DNA from: Terrimonas pollutisoli
GTDB taxonomy: Bacteria > Bacteroidota > Bacteroidia > Chitinophagales > Chitinophagaceae
Direction of reading: 5' to 3'
Length of the DNA: 64,000 nt
Assembly: GCF_029360765.1 (NCBI RefSeq)
Contig: NZ_JARKNA010000004.1
Coordinates: 186,001 to 250,000 of the forward strand
Under the pieces are notes generated by a model. It was not told the origin of the DNA. It made no database searches and saw only the letters and a program-made list of their open reading frames with translations. Shown here piece by piece: positions 1 through 9,057 of this stretch (its first letter is position 1; each line of letters begins with the position of its first letter). A program made the translations under genes and the position numbers.

Positions 1-70
1 CGACCCGGATTTATTCATTCATCGCTTTGATATTTTACAGGAAGGCGATCCGTTAGCCAAACGAAAGTAA
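1..70 (+). CDS. 3' end of an unidentified gene (partial)
   Basis: One frame is open from the first bases to a TAA at 68-70. Its last residues read DPDLFIHRFDILQEGDPLAKRK in short pieces (DPDLFIHRFD, then ILQEGDPLAKRK), which looks like normal coding sequence. The start lies outside the window and the piece is too short to name. It could also be a chance frame. Confidence 0.4.
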   Translation, partial: DPDLFIHRFDILQEGDPLAKRK

Positions 71-631
71 ACCTATTTATTTTTTGATCATTATTCAACC
101 CGAAGGAGTTGTGCTGTATATTCCGCCCTGGCAGGTGTTCGCCGAAAAAGCACGCCGTGGGCGGTGTACTGAGCAGCGTCATTGCGACTGCGGGCAAAGC
201 GAAGCGTGAAGCAGGAAGCAAGCGAAGTATCTCCACCGGCCACACGAACCTTTAGATTTGTTGAAGTTAATTAATACGCAGAATTACTGTCCGGCATTTG
301 TAAATTGCCGGAAGAATACAACTATTCATCGGCTCTCTTTTATCATACAGGAGTTGATACTCCTTCGGCAAGCTCTGGACGGATTTCTCTCTCATCACCG
401 TGATTGAACTACAGATCCCTGCCTGTCGGCAGGCAGGAGTGGCGGGTGGTGATACTTCAACTCTTCGCCAGGCTCAGAGCTCAGTACACCCGCCACAGCG
501 TAAGAGGAAAAGGAAATGAGTATAGGGATAATGTTTTTATCATTTGAAATATGATTCGTGTTTCGCTTTAGTTGAAGTTTTTTTTATTAGGCTGATGAAT
601 GTAACAATCTGAAAAGTAATTTGTCATTAGT
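71..631. other. Long intergenic stretch carrying dispersed repeats
   Basis: I see no convincing gene here. A 76-codon reverse frame at 15-245 has no protein-like features. The stretch contains a 19-bp string (224-242) that recurs exactly at 7134-7152, a GTGTTCGCCGAAAAA string near 137 that recurs near 3594, and the longer repeat at 355-505. Confidence 0.6.
355..505. repeat. Dispersed intergenic repeat, copy 1
   Basis: About 150 bp that aligns by eye over most of its length with 5218-5355. Shared blocks include CTCTTCGCCAGGCTCAGAGC, AGTACACCCGCC and GTGGTGATACT. At its centre is a near-perfect palindrome, CCTGCCTGTCGGCAGGCAGG (418-437), which would form a hairpin. No protein frame runs through it. 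Function is unknown; it could be a non-autonomous mobile element. Confidence 0.75.
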
Positions 632-2140
632 TTAATAAGCCCCATTTTTTACTCGTATCAATTTACCATTCAACTCATCAGAAAGTATATACAATTTACC
701 CATTGGACTTTGTACTACTTTCCGTATTCTCAACCGGTCGTCTGTAAATAGTTCCTCGGCACTTTTTATAGTTTCACCCTCTATAACCATCCGCCATAAG
801 CTACCCCTTGATAATCCACCAACGAGTAAGTTTCGGTTCCAGGCAGCAAATTCGTTGCCCGAATAAAAATGCAGACCAGTGGGCGCTACGGTGTGTAGCC
901 ACGACCAAACAGGCTCTGTGTAGCTATTTCCAGGGATGGGTTTTGGTGCAAACTCTGCAAAACGATATTTGCCCGTTGTCTTCATGGGCCAACCGTAATT
1001 GGCCGCTGCCTTCAGCACATTGATTTCATCTCCCTGCTGTGTACCATGCTCGCTGAACCATATTTTGTTGGTAGTGTTTTCAAGTGTTAGGCCTTGTGCT
1101 GCCCTGATACCTGTAGCATATAATCCCGGAGTTGCTTTATCGCCAAAATCCGGGTTATCTTTTGGGATCGTTCCATCGGCGTTTATTCGATAAATTTTTC
1201 CTCTTTTATCTTCACTATTTTGAGCTATGGGAATAGCCGGTTCATCTTTTTCGGTAAATATCCGTTCGCCAATTGTAAAATACAATTTGCCGTCATTTCC
1301 AAAGATCATTCCTCCTCCATAATGAACCCGCTCATAGGTATAAGGTTCTGCCACAAAAAGCACTTTGATCTGCCGCAATGATTCATTTTCCAGTACGGCC
1401 CTGATAATTTTAGTAGTTCTTCCCTTGTTTGTTTTGGCAGCATAAGACAGGTATATGTATTTGTTGTTTTTAAAATCAGGGTCAAGCAAAACTTCGAATT
1501 TACCGGTATTATCTCCAAAACCGCCCAGGCTATCTTCCAGGTCGGTTGGAAAACCTTGTATCCTGGTCTTTTCTTTTTTCGATAGGTTGTATTTTACCAG
1601 GTCACCTTCTTTCTCTGAGATCAGCACTTCATCTTCTGACAGAAAAACAATGCTCCAGGGACGTTTCAGCCCTTCCAGGATCGTCTCTTTTTTGGGACGG
1701 ATGGCATTTACGTCAAAGATTTTGTGAGGCGTCCGGGTAGAAACTTTATCGGCTATCACCCAGCCTTCGCTGGTTTTCATGAGGTTGAAATAGTCGGTAA
1801 ACAGATCCTTTGCAGTGCTGATCTCCACTTTGGCACTACCCATATTGTTTGTAATATCCATAGCAACGATGCGGGTGCTTAGGTTTTTAGGCCTCTCATG
1901 GGGTTTGAATAAACTGAGGTAGTGGTTTCTCGAAAATTGGGTGAATTTCCCATCCCCGTAATTTTTTAAATAACAGGAAGCATGCATAGCTTTGCCCAAT
2001 TTTACAGTATCTCCTGTTGCCCAACCATCAAAATAGAGCAGGATGGTATTTTCTATCAATTGTCTTTCAGTGGGAGCGTCCTGGGAAAATGCTGGAAAAA
2101 AGCCGGACAATAAGCCTAACAATAAGGTTATCTTTTTCAT
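632..2140 (-). CDS. Exported NTF2-like / PQQ-type sugar dehydrogenase fusion
   Basis: The 502-residue protein opens with a Sec signal peptide ending near FPAFSQ. Residues ~24-140 resemble an NTF2/lumazine-binding-type domain. Residues ~150-500 resemble the six-bladed propeller of soluble glucose/sorbosone dehydrogenases (YliI/Asd family), with HYGGGMIFGNDGKLYFTIGE, WFSEHG, NYGWP and a C-terminal QSPMGKLYILSD blade. Family members oxidise aldoses in the periplasm using PQQ and calcium. Fusion to an NTF2-like domain is unusual for that family. Substrate and PQQ dependence are not shown by sequence alone. The AraC-type regulator gene lies 74 bp upstream on the same strand and could control it. 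Confidence 0.8.
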   Translation of the reverse strand: MKKITLLLGLLSGFFPAFSQDAPTERQLIENTILLYFDGWATGDTVKLGKAMHASCYLKNYGDGKFTQFSRNHYLSLFKPHERPKNLSTRIVAMDITNNMGSAKVEISTAKDLFTDYFNLMKTSEGWVIADKVSTRTPHKIFDVNAIRPKKETILEGLKRPWSIVFLSEDEVLISEKEGDLVKYNLSKKEKTRIQGFPTDLEDSLGGFGDNTGKFEVLLDPDFKNNKYIYLSYAAKTNKGRTTKIIRAVLENESLRQIKVLFVAEPYTYERVHYGGGMIFGNDGKLYFTIGERIFTEKDEPAIPIAQNSEDKRGKIYRINADGTIPKDNPDFGDKATPGLYATGIRAAQGLTLENTTNKIWFSEHGTQQGDEINVLKAAANYGWPMKTTGKYRFAEFAPKPIPGNSYTEPVWSWLHTVAPTGLHFYSGNEFAAWNRNLLVGGLSRGSLWRMVIEGETIKSAEELFTDDRLRIRKVVQSPMGKLYILSDELNGKLIRVKNGAY

Positions 2141-2214
2141 TTAAAAGTATTTTCTCAAATGTCTGGGATACTTTTTTTGGCAAGGTCTGATAACCTGAAT
2201 TCAGTAGTACGGGT

Positions 2215-3273
2215 TTATAAATCCGGAGTAACCGATTGTTGGAAAGTGCTGGGAGTCATTCCTTTGAGTTTTTTGAAAGTGGCGAAGAAAGTAGACTTGG
2301 AATTGAATCCCACCTCCAAAGAGACAGCATCAATCGTAAAATTGGAGTCTTCTGATAATATCTTACAGGCTTCGTTGATCCGGTATTCGTTGACAAATAG
2401 CGTAAAATTCTTCGACAGATTATTATTCAACAATTGGGATAACTGATGCCCGGAAACATTGATTTCCCTGGCCACATCATTGACCTTGAGATTGGGATTT
2501 TTGAAAAGTTCTTTTTCCGTCATAACCCTTTCCAGCTTGCTTAAAATGTATTTTGCCTCCTGTTCCTGCAATTTTTTGTCGCCATTTTTCTGCGTAGAAA
2601 AGGAAGACAGATCATTTGCTTTTTTGCGGTATAGTAAGGCAAACACGACCAAATAAATGATCAATGAGAAATATAAAGGCCCGATAATATAGCTGCCTTT
2701 CGTAATGTTTAAAAATGCCCAAACGTATGCTACAAATATTAACGATACAGTTCCGCAGATGGTCAACATCCATTTTTCAAACGGTTTCAACTTTTCTTTC
2801 CGGATTTTTTTTAGAAGAGGTATTGATAGTGAAATCGAAAAAGCTATATAACAACCCCATTGCAGATAAATGAGAGGGATAATAGCATTTCCCCATAAAG
2901 AAGGATACTGCTCATAAGGATATACGACACCCACGCCTAAAATTAATAAGAGCCAACCTGCCAGTTGCTTCATCCATGGTTTTGGCAGCTTCCTGGTTTG
3001 ATTTAATTCTGATTTTATGAAGAAATACAAAAATGGTCCAATGAAGGTACAGGCAGTCAATCCAATTTGTAAAATTGTCTTCGGTACATTATAATCAAAA
3101 AAAAAGGCTACCGATTTTCCTATCCTGATGCTCAGTGCCAGTATTAAAGCACCTAAAAAATAATTGGACAAGTGTTTTTTAGCTGCGAAAAAAATAAAAT
3201 AAATACCTAAAATAAGACCGTTAAAGGCTCCCAACGAACTAAAAAAGAAAAGTACTTTATTACCAAGGCCCAT
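2215..3273 (-). CDS. Membrane-embedded AraC-family transcriptional regulator
   Basis: Starting at the Met encoded at 3273 gives 352 residues. Residues ~5-215 hold about seven hydrophobic segments. After a charged linker comes a C-terminal AraC DNA-binding domain with both helix-turn-helices (LKVNDVAREINVSGHQLSQL and TIDAVSLEVGFNSKSTFFAT). An upstream in-frame Met at 3450 would add 59 non-membrane residues and is less likely, since the hydrophobic bundle begins right after MGLGNK. This 7TM-AraC architecture is common in Bacteroidota and probably couples a membrane signal to transcription. Its target is unknown; the dehydrogenase gene directly downstream is the obvious candidate. Confidence 0.85.
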   Translation of the reverse strand: MGLGNKVLFFFSSLGAFNGLILGIYFIFFAAKKHLSNYFLGALILALSIRIGKSVAFFFDYNVPKTILQIGLTACTFIGPFLYFFIKSELNQTRKLPKPWMKQLAGWLLLILGVGVVYPYEQYPSLWGNAIIPLIYLQWGCYIAFSISLSIPLLKKIRKEKLKPFEKWMLTICGTVSLIFVAYVWAFLNITKGSYIIGPLYFSLIIYLVVFALLYRKKANDLSSFSTQKNGDKKLQEQEAKYILSKLERVMTEKELFKNPNLKVNDVAREINVSGHQLSQLLNNNLSKNFTLFVNEYRINEACKILSEDSNFTIDAVSLEVGFNSKSTFFATFKKLKGMTPSTFQQSVTPDL

Positions 3274-3648
3274 CGTAAGTTTTTTATCAGTGATTCCAAA
3301 TATACAATGAATGTATATGCCAAACAGGTACGCAGCCGCAGCCTGGCACACTTTAAATATAGTTTGTTCATGACATCCTGATTGGCGAAAAATCCCGATG
3401 TTTACCGGAATTGACTGTACTGCTAAGACCAGGGATGCCGGATTGAGCAAGCAATGCGTGGAAAGAAATAGGGGCTTCTGCTATTCCCGGGAACTATCAA
3501 TTTATTCCTTTGAAAAAATATTTGCTTGATTTTATTTTTAGCTAAACTTGTTACTGTATTTGAACAGACAGAGTAAGTATTCCGCCTTAACAGGTGTTCG
3601 CCGAAAAAAGTACACCCCTCACGGCGTAAAAGATTGCCATGTTTCTTT

Positions 3649-3930
3649 TTAAAAAGTTGCAGTATTTCGAACTGCTTCTTCCGGAGTTTGTCCTATTTCA
3701 TTACTAAATAGAACGTGTTCACCAAAACGCTGATTGTTGTCATACTTGGTAATCACCACTCTTTTGTTGCGGCCTTCAATGATCTCTTTAAGTGTGCAGG
3801 GATAAGCTATGTTGTTACCAAAACAAACATAATAATCGGCGCCTGGTGTTAGTACCGGCTCTGTTCTTCTTGTGTAATGAATGGGAGTTATTTCTTTATC
3901 AACCTTGATGATATGTCTTTCACTTGTCAT
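3649..3930 (-). CDS. Small hypothetical protein (93 aa)
   Basis: I do not recognise the family. The protein is soluble, has no signal peptide, and appears to alternate short strands with charged turns (YYVCFGNNIAYPCTLKEIIE, KRVVITKYDNNQ). It ends with a Thr-Pro-Glu-Glu-Ala helix. It stands alone between a repeat-like segment at 3577-3640 and another small unknown. Residue composition and a clean start support it as a real gene. Confidence 0.6.
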   Translation of the reverse strand: MTSERHIIKVDKEITPIHYTRRTEPVLTPGADYYVCFGNNIAYPCTLKEIIEGRNKRVVITKYDNNQRFGEHVLFSNEIGQTPEEAVRNTATF

Positions 3931-4073
3931 AACACCTGGTTTTCTGTATAAATTTACGAAGTTCTATCGCTTCCGCTCCAGGCACCGGAACTATGATTTG
4001 ATCGTATTGGTGCGGAGAGTTGGTTCTTGATATAATTGAAATTTGAAGTGACAAAAAATCAACCTGAACTTAT

Positions 4074-4322
4074 CTATGCCTCATGATGTTCGATCATATA
4101 ACCTACTTTTTTTGATAGTTCTGTCACGCCATGTTCCTCTTCAATCCAGCCAAGATCAGGGGTGTGAATTAAAAAGGTTGATTTATCATCCAGGGTCACC
4201 CGGTATCTGCCGGTATATTCTGAGTCAACATCAATGACCGCCTCGACTAGAATATGGCGAGTTTTATTATCTTCTTCAATGGTTGTCTCAAGTATGTGTG
4301 TATAATAATCAGGCATAAACAA
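4074..4322 (-). CDS. Small hypothetical protein (82 aa)
   Basis: Family not recognised. It is a soluble acidic protein, probably beta-rich, with segments such as RHILVEAVIDVDSEYTGRYR and DKSTFLIHTPDLGW. There is no signal peptide or membrane segment. It has the same orientation as the 93-residue unknown but lies about 140 bp upstream of it, so an operon is possible but not shown. Confidence 0.6.
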   Translation of the reverse strand: MFMPDYYTHILETTIEEDNKTRHILVEAVIDVDSEYTGRYRVTLDDKSTFLIHTPDLGWIEEEHGVTELSKKVGYMIEHHEA

Positions 4323-4525
4323 TAGTTAACCAGTGACGCACACGACAAATGAAGATTTTCATTTGTAAGTTACAAAAACTAATTAGCAGCATTTGTTTTT
4401 TGATGTGTTCTTTTATTATCGGGGTATCCGCTATTCCGCGTGGCGGGCGGAAGAAAAAATAACTAACTTTAAAAGACCTTGTTCTTTTTATCCTTAGTTT
4501 AATTTTCAACTTAAAGAGACTTCAC

Positions 4526-5128
4526 ATGAAAGTTATTCTTTTGTTCCTGGCAGCGATCAGTGTTTGTTACGGATGCAATTCTAAAAAAGAGACATCCTCT
4601 TCTGAAAATGATTTGCCCTCAGCAGCCATTCAAATTAAATCTGCATTATTAGCTGCTCCCCTGGAAAAGAGAGATAGTTGCACCGTTTATGGCTATTCGG
4701 CCGATACACAACTCGTCCTTTTACGAAAAGGCACGAATGAATTGATTTGTCTTGCAGACGATCCTAAAGTGCCCGACTTTTCTGTGGCGTGTTATGTCAG
4801 GGATCTGGAACCCTTTATGCAAAGAGGACGTGAACTGAGAAAGCAGGGCATTAACGGTCAACAGGTATTTGATGAGCGGGAGAAAGAAGTAATTGCAGGC
4901 ACCCTGCAAATGCCCAAACAACCCGCAACATTGTATGTTTATTCTGCAAAAGATAAAGATTTTGATCGGGCAACCGGTGAAGTAAAGAATGGTTACCTGC
5001 GTTATGTAATTTATATTCCTTATGCAACTGCTGCAAGTACAGGTTTGCCGGAGAAACCATCCGCCGACGGCATGCCATGGATCATGGATCCCGGAACACA
5101 CGGGGCGCATATTATGATCAATCCTTAG
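4526..5128 (+). CDS. Hypothetical lipoprotein (200 aa)
   Basis: The N-terminus is a typical lipoprotein signal with a lipobox ending at Cys17 (SVCYGC), so the mature protein is likely lipid-anchored facing the periplasm. The rest is soluble, with a Ser/Glu-rich linker followed by a globular region ending in PWIMDPGTHGAHIMINP. I do not recognise the family. It is a single gene, with dispersed-repeat DNA about 90 bp downstream. Confidence 0.75.
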   Translation: MKVILLFLAAISVCYGCNSKKETSSSENDLPSAAIQIKSALLAAPLEKRDSCTVYGYSADTQLVLLRKGTNELICLADDPKVPDFSVACYVRDLEPFMQRGRELRKQGINGQQVFDEREKEVIAGTLQMPKQPATLYVYSAKDKDFDRATGEVKNGYLRYVIYIPYATAASTGLPEKPSADGMPWIMDPGTHGAHIMINP

Positions 5129-5217
5129 CAATCAGCTAAGTCAGTTTTCGCCCTCGGTTGGTGCCTGCTGCGGGATGCAGCCCTTAATACATCCCTAACA
5201 TTGGGCAACGGTATTTT

Positions 5218-5355
5218 TAAATACTCAGGACGGGTTTCTCTTTTATCATCGTGATTAAACTATAGATCCCTGCCTGCCGGTCAGGCAAGGGTGGCGGTGG
5301 TGATACTCCGACTCTTCGCCAGGCTCAGAGCTTAGTACACCCGCCCCAGCCTAAC
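5218..5355. repeat. Dispersed intergenic repeat, copy 2
   Basis: Second copy of the 355-505 repeat in the same orientation, with the central palindrome degraded to CCTGCCTGCCGGTCAGGCAAGG at 5269-5290. It ends only a few bases before the stop codon of the fasciclin gene, which reads toward it, so it could affect 3' end formation there. Confidence 0.75.
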
Positions 5356-5359
5356 AGCA

Positions 5360-5770
5360 TTACTTTTTAATAAACACCGTATCTGTTGAATGAATCACGC
5401 CATTTGTAATTCGTTGTTGGCGTATTTCGATTGGGCTGCCATCAACATTTACCCGGCCATCTTTCACTTCTACCAGCAATTCCTTGCCATTTAAAGTGGT
5501 TAATTTGTCACCATCCTTCAGGTTTTGAAAACTGATCATGCCACTTACAATATGGCTATGCAACAGGTCAGTTAAGGCAGGTTTATTGGCCGCTGTTAAA
5601 AGGTCTTCCATATAGTTGTTTCCCTGTTTTTCAAACGCAATATCAGAAGGAGCGAAAAAAGTAAAGGGACCGCTGCTGCTGAGCAACTGGTCAAGATCAG
5701 AATAATGAAGGCCTTTCTTTAGGGTTTTCAAATTCTTGTCTGTATTAACAATCTGCGTAATGTTTGCCAT
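5360..5770 (-). CDS. Fasciclin (FAS1) domain protein
   Basis: The 136 residues form a single FAS1 domain. The H1 box is recognisable (LLSSSGPFTFFAPSDIAFEK) and so is the H2 region (HIVSGMISFQNLKDGDKLTT, ending GVIHSTDTVFIKK). FAS1 domains mediate adhesion or polymer binding and are usually exported, but this copy starts directly at the domain (MANITQIVNTDKNLKTLKKG) with no signal peptide. It therefore appears cytoplasmic unless exported by another route. It stands alone. Confidence 0.85.
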   Translation of the reverse strand: MANITQIVNTDKNLKTLKKGLHYSDLDQLLSSSGPFTFFAPSDIAFEKQGNNYMEDLLTAANKPALTDLLHSHIVSGMISFQNLKDGDKLTTLNGKELLVEVKDGRVNVDGSPIEIRQQRITNGVIHSTDTVFIKK

Positions 5771-5987
5771 TTAATTGATTTAAGTGCTGGTAGAATTACC
5801 AGCAGCCGCAAAAGGTACGCTTTAATAAACGATTCTGCGGTAATATTACTGGCGGAGGCAAAGAGTCGCAGAAAGATTGCTCAAGCTGTGTTGCTGTCTC
5901 AGAATAGGTCTTTCAACTTTGGCAGGTGTTACACCACCGGCTGACCGGCATCATGCACGATTGATGGATTTTATTTTAATTTACATA

Positions 5988-7055
5988 ATGCTTCAAACCT
6001 CCGCCCTGTTCAGGGCTGTTTTGTTTTTACTGTTGGTTTTCCTGGTTGTTGCAGGAGTCTATTTTGCAAAGCCTTTTTTGATACCCCTTTGTTTTGGTGC
6101 GTTATTAGCTATGTTGTTCTTACCACTGAGCCGCTGGCTGGAAAGAAAACATATTCCAAAAGGACTTGCTATACTGATTTGCATATTGGTATTACTCAGC
6201 ATTATCAGCATCGTTGCCCTGTTAATAAGCTGGCAGGTTACCGATCTTACCGGTGAGGTAAGTAATATTCAAAACAGGCTGCGACAAATGCTGAACGAGG
6301 TGGAACAATATATCAGCACTCATTTTGGGATACCGGTAAAACAGCAGGAAAAGTTATTGCAGCAGCAGGCTCAAAACAGTGTTGCCAACGGAGTGTTAGC
6401 CAATATGGGACCTGCGTTGTTGGGCCTGCTGGTTGATTTTATCCTATGCCTGGTGTACATTTTTCTTTTTATGTACTATCGCAGCAGGATCAAAAAATTT
6501 ATCCTGCAATTGATACCCGGTCAGCAGCAAGAAAATGCACAGCAGATCCTTCATGATATACAAAAAGTGACACAGCTATACCTCACTGGTATCGGCCTGA
6601 TGATCCTTTGTCTTTGGGTGATGTACAGTATTGGCTTTTCTATTGTAGGTGTGAAATATGCAGTGTTCTTTGCCATTCTTTGTGGATTGCTGGAAATAGT
6701 TCCGTTTGTCGGAAACTTTACCGGCAACATGCTGGCCATCGTCATGGTGATCATACAGGGTGGGGGTACAGCCATGATTCTCGCCGTTCTGTTAACCTAT
6801 GCCATCGTTCAATTTTTACAAACTTACCTGCTGGAACCACTCGTTGTAGGCGCCGAGGTAAACATCAATCCGTTGTTTACGATCATCATCCTGGTGCTGG
6901 GTGAATTGATTTGGGGCATACCCGGGATGATCCTTGCTATTCCATTACTCGGCATTGTAAAGATCGTGTGCGATCATATCGAACCACTAAAACCCTATGG
7001 CTTTTTAATCGGGCATGAGAGGAAAATGAAAAAGCCATTGAGGCGGCAACAATAA
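5988..7055 (+). CDS. AI-2E family transporter (PerM/YdiK type)
   Basis: Hydrophobic protein of about 355 residues from the Met at 5988; Met codons at 5964 and 5877 are also in frame, but the latter adds a non-hydrophobic, Cys-rich extension. It has two N-terminal membrane segments, a soluble helical stretch, then a C-terminal bundle with family features (EIVPFVGNFTGNMLAIVMVI, and PLFTIIILVLGELIWGIPGM). Members of this family export small molecules or ions; a few were linked to autoinducer-2 and others to Na+/H+ antiport, so the substrate is open. A strong terminator follows at 7270-7318. Confidence 0.88.
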   Translation: MLQTSALFRAVLFLLLVFLVVAGVYFAKPFLIPLCFGALLAMLFLPLSRWLERKHIPKGLAILICILVLLSIISIVALLISWQVTDLTGEVSNIQNRLRQMLNEVEQYISTHFGIPVKQQEKLLQQQAQNSVANGVLANMGPALLGLLVDFILCLVYIFLFMYYRSRIKKFILQLIPGQQQENAQQILHDIQKVTQLYLTGIGLMILCLWVMYSIGFSIVGVKYAVFFAILCGLLEIVPFVGNFTGNMLAIVMVIIQGGGTAMILAVLLTYAIVQFLQTYLLEPLVVGAEVNINPLFTIIILVLGELIWGIPGMILAIPLLGIVKIVCDHIEPLKPYGFLIGHERKMKKPLRRQQ

Positions 7056-7133
7056 TATCCGTTATTACAATTGCCGTCTTCCGAATATTTGTGCCCTGTC
7101 AGCGTACGCTGAAAATTATACGCCGTGGTTGTT

Positions 7134-7152
7134 GAAGTATCTCCACCGGCCA
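7134..7152. repeat. Short dispersed repeat block
   Basis: GAAGTATCTCCACCGGCCA is identical to 224-242. The surrounding bases (ACGCCGTGG just upstream here and at about 152) also recall the start of the window, which suggests both belong to one decayed intergenic repeat family. Confidence 0.6.
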
Positions 7153-7269
7153 ATACGAGTGCTTGAGGTTGACACTGTTTTTCAAGATTCAGATTTTTTC
7201 GATACAAGTGTAAGGGAATAGAATTGTTTAGCTGAAGTCAAAGGAGTACAGCAGCTTAACCAGGGCGTT

Positions 7270-7318
7270 CCCGAAAACGGGTTGTAAATCGTTTTCGGGT
7301 GGCTTTTTTGTTTTTTTT
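7270..7318 (+). terminator. Rho-independent terminator after the AI-2E gene
   Basis: A perfect 10-bp stem (CCCGAAAACG at 7270-7279 and CGTTTTCGGG at 7290-7299) with a 10-base loop is followed by a long T-rich tract. It lies 215 bp past the permease stop and before the convergent gene at 7347. Confidence 0.85.
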
Positions 7319-7346
7319 CCACAAAAAAGTAAGAAGACTTTTATAG

Positions 7347-7799
7347 TTATTGACTGGCTGGCAACATATTCCTGATCGCACTGATTTTCCAGCCGCTCTT
7401 TTCAGTTACAACGACGAACGTACTCCACATCCTTCGCATGGTGCTGTCTGTATTTTGTATTTCATATCTGCAATCAACGATGGCAGTCGTTGGATTCAGC
7501 ATTCGTATTTTATCAATCTGCAGCGTTCTTGTTCCGGGGCTATTGGTGGAGCTTTTCAGCATGCCCTGCACAGCCATACCGATACCATTTCTCCATTCGC
7601 CGGTAGAAACCAGTTGATCCACGTTTGTCGTTAAAATAGTTTTCAATAATACCGTATCACTTTCTTCCCTGGCTTTCGAATATTGATCAATTAAGAAACT
7701 AATCGCTTTGCGCTGCTGAGCTGTAGGGCTATCGTTTTGGGCATATAGAAAAATTATGCTGACTGAATTCAATAAAAGGAATAGGAAGATTTTTTTCAT
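7347..7799 (-). CDS. Exported SnoaL/NTF2-like protein
   Basis: The protein has 150 residues with a Sec signal peptide ending near IIFLYAQ. The mature part resembles the NTF2-like fold of DUF4440/SnoaL proteins: helix QQRKAISFLIDQYSKAREES, then DTVLLKTILTTNVDQLVSTG, and strands ending in a TFVVVTEKSGWKISAIRNM motif. Such proteins bind small ligands or act as isomerase-like enzymes; no catalytic residues can be assigned. It is monocistronic and convergent with the permease gene. Confidence 0.8.
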   Translation of the reverse strand: MKKIFLFLLLNSVSIIFLYAQNDSPTAQQRKAISFLIDQYSKAREESDTVLLKTILTTNVDQLVSTGEWRNGIGMAVQGMLKSSTNSPGTRTLQIDKIRMLNPTTAIVDCRYEIQNTDSTMRRMWSTFVVVTEKSGWKISAIRNMLPASQ

Positions 7800-7917
7800 A
7801 CTAATAATTTTTTACGGTGCTATTAGCTGAGATTATTTAGCTAACCCATTTTCATTTGTCACTATTAGCTAACCAACAGTCAAACGCGGAATTTGATATA
7901 TTGAGATAATCGAATCC

Positions 7918-9057
7918 TTATGTTAGCAACTGCTGCACACAATGTTGAATTTTTTCCGTGTTGCCTTCGCGGCAGTCAATATAACTGTAAATACCCATAA
8001 TAGGAGGTAGTTCCGTTTCTTTATGTCCATACAGGTACACCGTTTGGATGATACTTTTTTTCCGGTTATACTCCATGAGTTTGGCGCACTGAAATTCATC
8101 CCAACACACGGCTGAATTATCATAGTCTGGTGAAAGAAAGACTAACACTTTATCAGCCCGCTGAATGGCCGCTGAAATTTGCTGTATCCAGAGCCCGCCG
8201 GGTGGAATGCTGTCCTTATCATAAAAAATAGCAAGCTTGTTGTTTCTCGCTTTCAGCTGTTCTACGAAAAACTGAATTTCTTTAGCATGCACATGAGCAT
8301 AGCTGAGAAAATAATCATAAGTTTTTTTTGTTGATGGTGCTGTTGGTGGTTTAATGGGTTCAGGTGACAGCGTTTCACCTGCTCCGATGATTTCTTTTGG
8401 AGGTGAAGAGGGCAGGGATGGTAATTTTTCCGCTGGCGGAAGGGTTTGTTCTGTGATTCCCTTATTTAACCTGTTTGCAAATTTGTTGAAGATGGTCAAT
8501 GCCTCCTGAGCCTTAGTCTCATTGTGCACAACTAATTTAATACACTGCAGGGGTAAACCACTTTGCAGCCAGAAAGTAGCAGCATCTAATAAGGCCGGTA
8601 ACATTTTGTCAACTGGAACCTGCTGGTAACCTGTGCCGATAAGCGGCATTGCCACCACGTTATTGTCGTCTTCAAAAACAAAGTTGTTGATGCAGCGAAA
8701 AATATCATTGACCGAAGTTCGCGGATCTTTTATTTTTTCACCAGGTTCAAAACAAAGTATCCGTTTGAAATTGAACTGCTGCTGATCGGTGGTTGAAAGT
8801 GGTTTGCTTAGCCAGCAATGTAACTGGTTGCGGAGGTCGGTTTCTTTATCCGGTGCCAGTGCCTGCACACTCAAACCTTTTTCCTGTAAGGCATAAATCA
8901 GGCTTCCTTTTAAGGCAATATAATTACCGGGAAAAGCAGCCATCACCAGTATATCGGTAGCATGCCGGGCAGGTATAGCGCTGAGGTCGCCCTGCAACAA
9001 CTGTATCATTGCAGGCCCCTGGTCACGGTCAATATTTATTTGAGAAAGCAATTGCAT
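7918..9057 (-). CDS. Macro-like / TIR domain fusion protein
   Basis: Of 379 residues, ~16-185 resemble a macro (ADP-ribose-binding) domain: LLQGDLSAIPARHATDILVM at 20-39, and MPLIGTGYQQVPVDKMLPAL at 137-156 for the phosphate-binding loop region. A Pro-rich linker (~200-243) leads to a TIR domain at ~246-379 with YDYFLSYAHVHAKEIQFFVE, a DKDSIPPGGLWIQQISAAI helix and SPDYDNSAVCWDEFQ. Glu321 in WDEF sits where bacterial TIR NADases carry their catalytic glutamate. TIR domains cleave NAD+ or make cyclic-ADP-ribose signals, and macro domains bind such products, so this single chain resembles a fused Thoeris-like sensor and effector. No membrane segment or signal peptide is present, and no partner gene is adjacent. 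Antiphage function is inferred. Confidence 0.85.
   Translation of the reverse strand: MQLLSQINIDRDQGPAMIQLLQGDLSAIPARHATDILVMAAFPGNYIALKGSLIYALQEKGLSVQALAPDKETDLRNQLHCWLSKPLSTTDQQQFNFKRILCFEPGEKIKDPRTSVNDIFRCINNFVFEDDNNVVAMPLIGTGYQQVPVDKMLPALLDAATFWLQSGLPLQCIKLVVHNETKAQEALTIFNKFANRLNKGITEQTLPPAEKLPSLPSSPPKEIIGAGETLSPEPIKPPTAPSTKKTYDYFLSYAHVHAKEIQFFVEQLKARNNKLAIFYDKDSIPPGGLWIQQISAAIQRADKVLVFLSPDYDNSAVCWDEFQCAKLMEYNRKKSIIQTVYLYGHKETELPPIMGIYSYIDCREGNTEKIQHCVQQLLT

Noticed and set aside
15..245. A 76-codon reverse reading frame at the window start
   Set aside because: No domain or signal, overlaps repeat-type DNA, and amino-acid composition is unlike neighbouring genes.
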